Shown here in pieces: positions 24,711-32,906 of a DNA stretch of 64,000 nucleotides; position 1 is the first letter of the stretch; each line of letters opens with the position of its first letter. The translations under genes and the position numbers were made by a program. Location of the stretch: positions 1 through 64,000 of the forward strand of contig CALFUT010000004.1 of the NCBI GenBank assembly GCA_937929805.1. The letters run 5' to 3'. This DNA is from an uncultured Pirellulaceae bacterium. GTDB lineage: Bacteria; Planctomycetota; Planctomycetia; Pirellulales; Pirellulaceae. The notes under the pieces were generated by a model. The model saw only the letters and a program-made list of their open reading frames with translations, did not search any database and was not told the origin of the DNA.

Positions 24711-26507
24711 ATGGCCAAACCCGGTGAGCATTCACGTGAAGGCTCACGAAGTTCGACGACAATGCAAGGATGCATTCGCTTGAGTAAACAGCTTCAGACA
24801 ATTCGACGTCCTGCCCGATGGGATGAACCGCTTGATGCTCAAATGGATGAGCCGTGCGTTCAATCGTTGTTGACGACCGAACCATTTGCGTCGATGGATG
24901 CGGCGAAGTTTCCACAACGGAGTCCGCTTGCGGGGATTCTGCAGAACGACTGTCGCATCCTTGATCTCCAGCGTGGTGACATCATCGTTCGCGAAGGCGA
25001 CTACGGGAGTAGTGCGTTTTTGATTCTTGCGGGCGAGGCGATTGTTTCGTTGCAATCGTTGCCGCCTCAGTTGCTGGGCCGCCAAGGCAAACCCAAGCAC
25101 AGCTGGACCCGCGCGATCGCAAAGCTTTTGGGCAATTCAAAACACGCCGAAGTTCGTGACTATAGCGCGACCAGTGATTCGGCGGAAATTGGGGCTCGTG
25201 TAACCGGCGAAGGGCAGCAGGTTTTTTTGCACGATATCCCACGCGTGATTCCACCGGGCAAGTCGGTGACGCTAACCGAAGGCGAAGTTTTTGGCGAGCT
25301 TTCAGCGCTGACGCGAACGCCGCGATCGGCCACCGTCGTGGCAGGCTCGGAGATGAAGGTGTTGGAAATTCGCTGGCAAGGGTTTCGCGATTTGATGAAG
25401 TCGGATCCAACGCTTCGCCAGCACGTGGATCAACTTTATCGCCAAAACAGCTTGCAGGCTCATCTTCGCGAGACGGAAATTCTGGCGGACCTGTCAACCG
25501 AATCGATTACCTCGGTTGCGGCGACAACACAATTGGAAACCTTCGGGCAATTTCAATGGAACCATGATTTTGGCAAGAACCAGAAAGAAGATATTGGTCG
25601 GAGAATTTTGGGCGAGCCACTCATTGCCGAACAAGGACAGCCATTGGATGGTTTGATCCTGATTCGAAACGGTTTTGCGCGGCTAAGTCGACAGCATGGC
25701 GATGGTCATCAAACAATTGCTTATTTGGGCAAGGGCCAAGCGTTTGGTTTACGTGAGCTTGCCCATAACTGGAAAACCGGTCAGCAACGCCCGGCCATGT
25801 TAAGCTTGCGAGCAGTCGGCTATGTGGATGTCTTGAAGATTCCGGTGGCGACGGTCGAACAACTGATCCTGCCCGCAGTGCCATTTAAGAAGTTGCCGCC
25901 TGAGTTGCCGGCTCTCGTTTCTGAAGGCCAGCAACCGAAAAACACTCGCAGGATGGTGCAACGCGAGCAAAGCATGGATCAAGGCTTGCTGGAGTTTCTG
26001 GTCGAGCAACGATTCATCAATGGCACTCAGACCATGATGATCGATTTGGACCGATGCACTCGATGCGATGATTGCGTTCGAGCCTGTGCGGCGACGCATG
26101 ACAACAACCCTCGCTTCATTCGGCATGGAAAGCAGCACGAAAATTGGATGATCGCCAATGCGTGTATGCACTGTTTGGACCCAGTGTGCATGATCGGCTG
26201 CCCGACGGGAGCGATTTCACGTGACGCGGAATCAGGAAGTGTGACGATTAATGATCCGACGTGTATCGGATGTGGAACTTGTTCGAATAGCTGCCCGTAT
26301 TCCAACATTCAGATGGTCACCATCAACGACCGAAAGGGGCTGCCGATTCTGGAACAAACATCAGGAAACCCCATCCAAAAAGCAACCAAGTGTGACCTGT
26401 GTGCCAGCACAAACCACGGTCCGGCTTGCCAGTCGGCGTGTCCTCATGATGCACTCGTTCGAATCGACATGACCTCGCCCGGCGCGGTGACCAACTGGAC
26501 CAAGTAG
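24711..26507 (+). CDS. Double cyclic-nucleotide-binding / 4Fe-4S ferredoxin fusion
   Basis: About 598 residues from ATG 24711; TTG 24699 and ATG 24762 are alternatives with no decisive ribosome site. Two cNMP-binding (CRP/cap-like) domains: the first (about 65-225) has GDIIVREGDYGSSAFLILAGE and later GEVFGELSALTRTPRSATV, a good match to the phosphate-binding cassette; the second (about 270-400) is diverged. Then comes a DmsB/HybA-like ferredoxin domain with four Cys clusters: CTRCDDCVRAC, CMHCLDPVCMIGC, CIGCGTCSNSC and CDLCASTNHGPACQSAC. So electron transfer may be gated by cyclic nucleotide. Fusion of sensor and ferredoxin is the odd point here. Confidence 0.85.
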   Translation: MAKPGEHSREGSRSSTTMQGCIRLSKQLQTIRRPARWDEPLDAQMDEPCVQSLLTTEPFASMDAAKFPQRSPLAGILQNDCRILDLQRGDIIVREGDYGSSAFLILAGEAIVSLQSLPPQLLGRQGKPKHSWTRAIAKLLGNSKHAEVRDYSATSDSAEIGARVTGEGQQVFLHDIPRVIPPGKSVTLTEGEVFGELSALTRTPRSATVVAGSEMKVLEIRWQGFRDLMKSDPTLRQHVDQLYRQNSLQAHLRETEILADLSTESITSVAATTQLETFGQFQWNHDFGKNQKEDIGRRILGEPLIAEQGQPLDGLILIRNGFARLSRQHGDGHQTIAYLGKGQAFGLRELAHNWKTGQQRPAMLSLRAVGYVDVLKIPVATVEQLILPAVPFKKLPPELPALVSEGQQPKNTRRMVQREQSMDQGLLEFLVEQRFINGTQTMMIDLDRCTRCDDCVRACAATHDNNPRFIRHGKQHENWMIANACMHCLDPVCMIGCPTGAISRDAESGSVTINDPTCIGCGTCSNSCPYSNIQMVTINDRKGLPILEQTSGNPIQKATKCDLCASTNHGPACQSACPHDALVRIDMTSPGAVTNWTK

Positions 26508-26515
26508 AACGAATT

Positions 26516-27376
26516 ATGAAATCAGACGTGAACATCCCAACTTCGAATACGCCTCGGTCGAAGCTGCGCGGACGCCGCGTTCGCAACGTCGCGTTGATGA
26601 TTTTCGCGCTGATTACGATTGGGTCGTTGGTCGTATGGCAAAACCAGAACCTGATTCACTCGACTTTCACGACGGGCTACATCCTGCTGGGCAGCTTTCT
26701 GTTATTGACGGCTTTTAATATGCGCAAGCGGATCCCTTCGATTGCTCAGTTGGGTTCGGCGGCGTTCTGGATGCAAGTTCACATCTACGTGGGGCTTGCG
26801 ACGTTTGTCTTATTTGGTCTTCATGTTGGCTGGAAGATTCCAAACGGACAGTTCGAGCTTTTGCTGACCATGCTTTACTTGATCGTGGCCGTTAGTGGGG
26901 TTTACGGCCTTTATGTGACTCGAACGATTCCAAAAAAGTTGTCCGCGATCAACGATGAAGTCATCTACGAGAGCATTCCAAATTTTCGCGTGAAACTGGC
27001 TGCCGAAGCGCGGGGGTTGGTCTTGGAAGCCTGTCAGCATTCGGATGTGCTGGCTCGATTCTATCGCAATCGCTTGGCGGAGTACTTTGAACGACCTCGA
27101 TCGTTGGCGTATCTGGCCAATCCGAACGGGCGGTTGCGTCGCCAGTTGACCTCGGAGATCGATGATCTTGATCGCTACCTTTCAAGCGATCAACGTTCAC
27201 TCAGCCAGCAACTTAGCCTGATGGTTAAGAAGAAAGACGATCTCGATTATCATGCGGCTCAGCAAGGGCGTTTGAAGATCTGGCTGTTTGCACACATCGG
27301 ATTTACTTACAGCCTGCTACTACTTTCAATTTTTCACGGCGTGATGGCGCATGCGTTTGCCGGAGGCCTGCGATGA
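26516..27376 (+). CDS. Polytopic membrane protein, possible b-type cytochrome
   Basis: 286 residues with about five transmembrane helices: roughly 27-43, 51-66, 81-103, 114-133 and 258-280. Histidines in or at helix ends (MQVHIYVG, LFGLHVGW, LFAHIGF, SIFHGVMAHAF) come in pairs as heme-b ligands do in diheme quinol-oxidising membrane proteins. The soluble section between (about 135-250) is charged. Start ATG is 8 bp after the previous stop. Its 3' end overlaps the next gene by four bases. The likely job is to link the membrane quinone pool with the ferredoxin fusion and the cytochromes; that is inference. Confidence 0.6.
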   Translation: MKSDVNIPTSNTPRSKLRGRRVRNVALMIFALITIGSLVVWQNQNLIHSTFTTGYILLGSFLLLTAFNMRKRIPSIAQLGSAAFWMQVHIYVGLATFVLFGLHVGWKIPNGQFELLLTMLYLIVAVSGVYGLYVTRTIPKKLSAINDEVIYESIPNFRVKLAAEARGLVLEACQHSDVLARFYRNRLAEYFERPRSLAYLANPNGRLRRQLTSEIDDLDRYLSSDQRSLSQQLSLMVKKKDDLDYHAAQQGRLKIWLFAHIGFTYSLLLLSIFHGVMAHAFAGGLR

Positions 27377-29796
27377 TTCGCAAACTTGGCAAGGAAGCAC
27401 CAAAAACGAAAAACGATTACCACCGGCCTCATGACAAATGGCAAGATCAACCGCTGGGCTACGGTGGATCTGAGACGGGTGGAGCGACCCAGCGTGTTAG
27501 GAGCCTGCGTTCACGGCGAAGGATTTTCACGTTGGCCGTCACGGCGTTCACCGTTGGGGCGCTATTGATTCTTGGGACCTCCGAGTACAAGAACGATTTT
27601 TTAGCACCGGGTCCGTTGTGTTCCAGTCATGCCCAGATTTTGGCGGGGCAGGGTGCGGATCGATGTGCGGCATGTCATGGTGCGTCCGACAAAAGCTTGG
27701 CTGTTTGGTTAACGGACACGCTGACGGGAGGCCGGACGATTCCGGTCAGTCAGTCTGAGCTGTGCATGAAATGCCACGAAAATTCAATCTCGCCTGACTT
27801 CGCTTTGAATCCTCACAGCGTTGCCAGCAGCGAATTGAACAAGCGAACCGAGAAGTTCAAGCAAGCTTCGGTTACTTCCTCGAAATCAATGTTGGGGTCG
27901 TTCGGGGCGATGACTGGTGCTCATTCAGCGGCTCATGCCGAAATCGCTTGTAGCGCGTGTCATCGCGAGCATCATGGCTCGGCCAGTCTAACCGCAGTCA
28001 CGGATCAACAATGCCAGACCTGTCATACCCAATCGTTTGACAGTTTCGAAGGGAATCATCCCGAGTTCACGAATTGGCCTCAGCAGCGAAGATCGAAGAT
28101 CGCATTTGACCATTCGACTCACGCGATGAAATATTTTCCCGGCAAGTCAACCGAATTCAATTGCAATCAATGCCACGTGGATGGGCCACACGGAAACGTA
28201 AAGCTGCTCGCGTCGTTCGAGCAATCGTGCGCGGTGTGTCACGAACAGCAAATTCATCAGAGCGGGGAAGGTGGATTCGCAATTTTCAGTTTGCCTTCCA
28301 TCGACCCGGAAGCGATCGCTGATCTGAATCTGGACATTGGCGGTTGGCCTCTTGCGGCGACTGGCGATTTTGATGGTTCCATTCCGCCCGCGATGCGACT
28401 TTTGCTTCAAGCCGATCCAGAGGCTCGAAAAGTACTGGATGGTTGGCACCAAAAATTCGGCTCAAAGGTTGACTTTGCAGACGTCGATCCAGAGGCTGCC
28501 GGCGATGTCGAACGGGCGGTCGAGTTGGTTTGGGCGATTAAGCGATTGCTATACGAGCTGGCAACAGATGGCCAAGAAGCATTGCGAGTGCGATTGGGAG
28601 ACGCGTTGGGCGGCGATGTTTCGTTGGATCAGGTCATGTTGTTGGCCAGTCAGTTGGACAAAAGTGTGTTTCGAAACACCGTGCGACGTTGGCTGCCGAA
28701 CCTGCAAACCGAAATCGCTCAACACGACGCGGGTGGCTTAAGCCGATCGAATGGTGGAGCACAAGGGACAGATCACGTTGATCGGCTAGGTTCCGCGTTT
28801 CGCAAAGTTAGATTTTCGAAGCTCGTTCGGCAGGATGATGGGCTGTTGGTCGAAAATCCGCTCCGGAAATTGTTGTCGGGTGGTAGCTTTGCTGATGAAC
28901 GGACGGCGCAAGCTGGGCAAGAGTCGGCTGCTTCGTTGGATGATGCCGACTCAAGCCAATTGGCTCTCGATCAGCCGTCGACGCGACCTTCAAGTGGGCC
29001 TTCGCAAAAGAAGCAGTCGGTGAAGCAGTTGGAACTTCGAAAAGAAGCAGTGGGCAAAGTTCCGGCGGATCCCGATTTGTTGGCGGTGAACCCATTGGCA
29101 GGCGGAAGCTTGTCCGAGGACACGTTGTTGTCTTCCGATGATCTGTCGGGAGAACCATTGAGCGAGGAAACTGGACGCGGGAGGAAGCCGGAATCCAAAT
29201 CAACCGCTGCGACGTGGGAATCGCCCGGGGTGACTCGTGCCGGGTGGTATCGAGACGATGACCTGTTTCGAGTGTTCTACCGTCCCGGTGGTCATGAAGA
29301 TGCGTGTGTCAAAGCGTGGAGTGATCTGGTTTCGTCTGCTAAGGGTGCGAATGAGCAGCCAGAGTTGCAACCTTTATTTGAGCAACTATTGTCTGACCGA
29401 GGGATCGGCATGTGCGCGACTTGCCACACCGTAGACCGACAGCGGAATGCCTCGTTTGTGGTGAACTGGGGTCCCGAGTATCGCGATCCATCGATTGGAG
29501 CGTTCACAAAGTTTTCGCATCAGCCGCATACCTTGCAGCCTCATCTGCGAGACTGTTCAGCCTGTCACGACATGTCGCAGCCCGTGAGCAACAAGGACTC
29601 GTTCGTGAGTCACAATCCGCACGAGGTGGTCAGCAACTTTGCCCCAATCTCAAAGATGAACTGCGTCAGCTGTCATCGCAAGGGCAGTACCAGCAGCGGC
29701 TGCAGCCATTGCCACAGCTACCACGTTGGAGCAAACTCACTTGCCACCAGTGAAGACGATGGCCGTGAAGTTGAATCTGAAACGTCCGGCGACTGA
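27373..29796 (+). CDS. Decaheme cytochrome c
   Basis: 807 residues. A basic N-terminus is followed by one membrane helix (about 52-68). Ten CxxCH motifs: six before residue 300 (CAACH, CMKCH, CSACH, CQTCH, CNQCH, CAVCH) and four in the last 130 (CATCH, CSACH, CVSCH, CSHCH). A heme-free middle part (about 300-670) is acidic and low in complexity. It is the last gene of the operon and is coupled to the membrane protein by an ATGA overlap. It would be an exported multiheme electron conduit; whether its partner is a nitrogen oxide, sulfur compound or another carrier is unknown. Confidence 0.85.
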   Translation: MIRKLGKEAPKTKNDYHRPHDKWQDQPLGYGGSETGGATQRVRSLRSRRRIFTLAVTAFTVGALLILGTSEYKNDFLAPGPLCSSHAQILAGQGADRCAACHGASDKSLAVWLTDTLTGGRTIPVSQSELCMKCHENSISPDFALNPHSVASSELNKRTEKFKQASVTSSKSMLGSFGAMTGAHSAAHAEIACSACHREHHGSASLTAVTDQQCQTCHTQSFDSFEGNHPEFTNWPQQRRSKIAFDHSTHAMKYFPGKSTEFNCNQCHVDGPHGNVKLLASFEQSCAVCHEQQIHQSGEGGFAIFSLPSIDPEAIADLNLDIGGWPLAATGDFDGSIPPAMRLLLQADPEARKVLDGWHQKFGSKVDFADVDPEAAGDVERAVELVWAIKRLLYELATDGQEALRVRLGDALGGDVSLDQVMLLASQLDKSVFRNTVRRWLPNLQTEIAQHDAGGLSRSNGGAQGTDHVDRLGSAFRKVRFSKLVRQDDGLLVENPLRKLLSGGSFADERTAQAGQESAASLDDADSSQLALDQPSTRPSSGPSQKKQSVKQLELRKEAVGKVPADPDLLAVNPLAGGSLSEDTLLSSDDLSGEPLSEETGRGRKPESKSTAATWESPGVTRAGWYRDDDLFRVFYRPGGHEDACVKAWSDLVSSAKGANEQPELQPLFEQLLSDRGIGMCATCHTVDRQRNASFVVNWGPEYRDPSIGAFTKFSHQPHTLQPHLRDCSACHDMSQPVSNKDSFVSHNPHEVVSNFAPISKMNCVSCHRKGSTSSGCSHCHSYHVGANSLATSEDDGREVESETSGD

Positions 29797-29824
29797 TGGA
29801 CGTGAATGCTTGACGCCCGCCGAC

Positions 29825-30580
29825 TTACAGCAAGCCGCCGGCAGAATCGCCGTAGCTGTCACCGTAATTGTCGCCGAAACCTTCGTTGGTACGATCGGTG
29901 TTTTGATCGGCTGAACCGTCTAGGCCAAGGTCGGTGCGAAGTTGATCGAACTTTTGGGCGTATTTTGCGGACGAAGAATGAACGTGCTCCGATTCAGTAA
30001 CGAATCGAATGTCGGGATTCTCTTGAACTCCGGCACCGTCCAAGATGAACTCGTAAGGCTCCAAGGGACTGCCATAGCAGATCAATAGCTTGTGCTCTTC
30101 GAATTGAATCTCTTGGGGAATCGAAGGGTTCAGCACGGCGATACCCGTGCAACCGTCGTTCAGAAGCAAGTCTTCGTACTGCCACAAGATGCTGGTCAAA
30201 ACTGGCATGTCGATGTGTTCTCGATAGAAGTCTACATGCCCTTTGGATTTCGAGTCGTGGCTTGACTCGATCACAACATCGACGACGGAGCCAAGTCGCT
30301 GAATCAGCTTCATGAAGGTCGCAAAGATTTTCTCTTGCGAAACAGAAGCCATGATCACCGGAATTTTTCCTCCAGTTGTCTCGTCCACATACGTGTCGTT
30401 GCGAAAGCCCTCGCTCGGCACGATACTTGAATTCTTGGACGGGCGAACAGCCGATGTGGGGACAAAGACGGATGGCTCGCGGCGGCTTGGTTGGACAGGT
30501 GAATTCAAACCTAACGGAAAATCAACTGGTTGATTTGTCGGGTTAAATTCCTGACCAAAAAAACGATTGAGATAACTCAT
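29825..30580 (-). CDS. Conserved hypothetical protein
   Basis: 251 residues, not recognised. No signal peptide. Residues about 70-190 look like a folded alpha/beta domain (with FMKLIQRLGSVVDVVIESS and VLTSILWQYEDLLLNDGC). The final 35 residues are Gly/Asp/Tyr-rich (GFGDNYGDSYGDSAGG). Convergent with the decaheme cytochrome gene. Starts MSYLNRFFGQEF. The composition and length of the folded part support a real gene. Confidence 0.65.
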   Translation of the reverse strand: MSYLNRFFGQEFNPTNQPVDFPLGLNSPVQPSRREPSVFVPTSAVRPSKNSSIVPSEGFRNDTYVDETTGGKIPVIMASVSQEKIFATFMKLIQRLGSVVDVVIESSHDSKSKGHVDFYREHIDMPVLTSILWQYEDLLLNDGCTGIAVLNPSIPQEIQFEEHKLLICYGSPLEPYEFILDGAGVQENPDIRFVTESEHVHSSSAKYAQKFDQLRTDLGLDGSADQNTDRTNEGFGDNYGDSYGDSAGGLL

Positions 30581-30896
30581 TAGTGGGATCCTAGGTCTAA
30601 GGTGCGACTCGGCAGCATCGGGTACATGAATGCCGTCCGAGCCGATATGACAAATCTAGGTCAGGAATCGCGTCCTCTTTCCCGATGGCTGGTGGAGAAC
30701 GGATTTTTGATCGAGAACCGCTCTTTATCGCCGTTACAACCCTAACGCCGGTGTTGGAAAGACGAAACATGACGACAAAAAACACCCAAAACACGAAAAA
30801 AAATGCGTTTGGCCGCAGATCCTCGCGATGGCCCGCCCGCAGGCTTCTTTGCCTGTTGTCGATCGGTTCAAAATCATATTTGCGGTAGCGGGTGGA
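30581..30896. other. Intergenic region without a supported gene
   Basis: 316 bp between two minus-strand genes. One short open frame on each strand lacks a ribosome site or recognisable protein. It probably carries the promoter of the 29825-30580 gene. Confidence 0.45.
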
Positions 30897-32249
30897 TCAA
30901 GGCTTCGTCAGATCGACGGCAATGATTTCTTTGTCGTTGCGAATGTATGCCGTACGGTTGGCGTAGGCCGGGTGGCTCCAGACAACGGCGCGTCCAAAGG
31001 CCTCTTCCGTTGGTTCCACCGTTTTGAAACGCCCCAGCGACTCAAATTTCTCTGGTGTCAATCGTGCCATCATCAGATCTCCGGTTTCGCTCATGACGAA
31101 ATAGCGATCCGAGTCACCCACGCGCGTCAGAAACGCGGTGCCGTGTCGCAGCATTCGGTCCTCGGATGGATCGGTAGCTTCGAACGTCTGCCACAGGCGG
31201 CTTCCGTCTTTCGCATTGACCGCCATTAACGCACCAACGATACAGTCGGTTCCATAAATTGTCCCGTCGACGAACATTGGGGTCGAGTTGGAACAGTGGA
31301 CGGCCTTCTTTGGGTTTTGGTCGCTCCAGAGCAGCTTTGCTTTTGGTGATTCACTCTCAAGTTCGATCAGCATCGCTTCTTGTTTCATCGAGCTTGCGTA
31401 AAGGAGGTTGCCGTCTTTCATTGGACGCGTAATGGACATGTCGTACTTGGCATCGCCAGGAAAACTCCAGTACTGCGAACCGTCGGCCGGATTCAGGCTG
31501 GCAACACCTTCAGGGTGAAAAATGATCAGCTGACGAGTTCCACCTGCTTCGATTATCGAGGGCGGGCAGTAGCCGGCTCGGGCATCGAGTGCTTTCCATT
31601 TGACTTCACCGGTCATTTTGTCGAATGCGATTACTCCTTGTCCCTTACCACCAACCATGGAGTACACAAAATCTCCGTCGACCAGCAGGTGCGATGCGAA
31701 GCCCCAGATGGGCACTTCGGCCGAAAAATCTTCTTTCAGCGTTTTCTTCCAGACCAGTTCACCATTGGCTACTTTTAGGCATCGCAGGTCGCTCTCGCTG
31801 CCAAGGATGTAGACGTGTTTCCCGTCGACAGTCGGCGTGCATCTTGGGCCGGCGGGATATGAAATGCTGTACGGGCAATCGTAAGCGTGCTCCCACAGTA
31901 TGTCGCCGGTTTCTTCGCTCAGTGCCAGCAAACGCTCTTTACCTTGGACGTTGGCCCGTTTGATCGGATCGTTGAAGGATTCTCCGGCAGTCTTCTGATA
32001 ATCGAACACGAACACTTTTCCATCCGCTACCGCAGGGCCAGCGTAGCCACCGGAGATCGATGTACGCCATTTGACATTCAAGCCAGATGCCGGAATCGCG
32101 TCGATGATTCCCGATTCACGATAAACACCGTCGCGTTGGTTGCCCATCCAGCCAGTCCAGTCGTCGGCCACGATGTCCACAGCCATCGCTCCCATCAGAA
32201 TGATGGCGGTGATGAATGTCGCTAGTGGTAAAAAAGAGTGTCTTCGCAT
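30897..32249 (-). CDS. PQQ-binding-like beta-propeller protein
   Basis: 450 residues with an N-terminal signal peptide (about 1-28, hydrophobic ATFITAIILMGAMAVDIVA). The body is a beta-propeller of the PQQ/BamB-like type: repeated blades with the patterns GKVFVFD, LLALSEETGDILWEHAYD, DGKHVYILGSESDLRCL and NAKDGSRLWQTFEA. Such secreted propellers are abundant in planctomycetes; enzyme activity with PQQ is not implied, since there is no dehydrogenase motif. Monocistronic as far as can be seen. Confidence 0.85.
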   Translation of the reverse strand: MRRHSFLPLATFITAIILMGAMAVDIVADDWTGWMGNQRDGVYRESGIIDAIPASGLNVKWRTSISGGYAGPAVADGKVFVFDYQKTAGESFNDPIKRANVQGKERLLALSEETGDILWEHAYDCPYSISYPAGPRCTPTVDGKHVYILGSESDLRCLKVANGELVWKKTLKEDFSAEVPIWGFASHLLVDGDFVYSMVGGKGQGVIAFDKMTGEVKWKALDARAGYCPPSIIEAGGTRQLIIFHPEGVASLNPADGSQYWSFPGDAKYDMSITRPMKDGNLLYASSMKQEAMLIELESESPKAKLLWSDQNPKKAVHCSNSTPMFVDGTIYGTDCIVGALMAVNAKDGSRLWQTFEATDPSEDRMLRHGTAFLTRVGDSDRYFVMSETGDLMMARLTPEKFESLGRFKTVEPTEEAFGRAVVWSHPAYANRTAYIRNDKEIIAVDLTKP

Positions 32250-32906
32250 CGCCTAGGCTCCCATTAAATTACTTAGCAGACTGACTTGAAGCAAAACGAA
32301 AGCAAATCGCAATCGCGTCTTGTTGTTTGCCATGCAAGCAGTAGAGTCGATTTGTCGTAACGCCCGTGTGTCACGTGGTGGCCACGAACTGGGAGTAATT
32401 AGACGCGAAAATCGCTGCCCTTTAAACCGCTGGCGGCATTGGTAAAGCGAATCCACAAAGCGATCGAAGTCATCGTTTTCGTTGGATCTGTTTGCCTTAT
32501 TCGATTTTGCCCTTGGGTAAATTTCAGATAGTCGGTTTGGGTTTGCTTGATGAGTATATTGATCGGATTTACCATCAAGTAAGGTCTGCCTTCGCTCGTG
32601 GTGGCTCGCCATCGCGATTCATTGCAAATTGATAACCGGCCGGTCAACGCTTGCCCGCTTTTTTTCGAAAGTCGCCAGCTTCGATGGTCTGCCAGCACTT
32701 TTGACTGGCATTGATTGATTAACGATGCTTGCACTACAGTCTCGTTCGGTTCGAATCCTGATTTTGGAAAACGTCCGATCGGGAGATGTTGATCTTGCTG
32801 TTTCTGAGAAGTCAGTCAAATACAGCCGGGTCTGAAAATCGATCGAATCTCGAATGTTCAAGCGGACGGATTGAGTGCAAGAGCGAGTACGATTGTGGCT
32901 GGAATC
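32250..32906. other. Intergenic region without a supported gene
   Basis: About 650 bp between the propeller gene and the glycosyltransferase. Minus-strand open frames (up to about 119 codons) read as non-coding and have no ribosome site. It must hold both promoters, since the flanking genes diverge. Confidence 0.45.
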
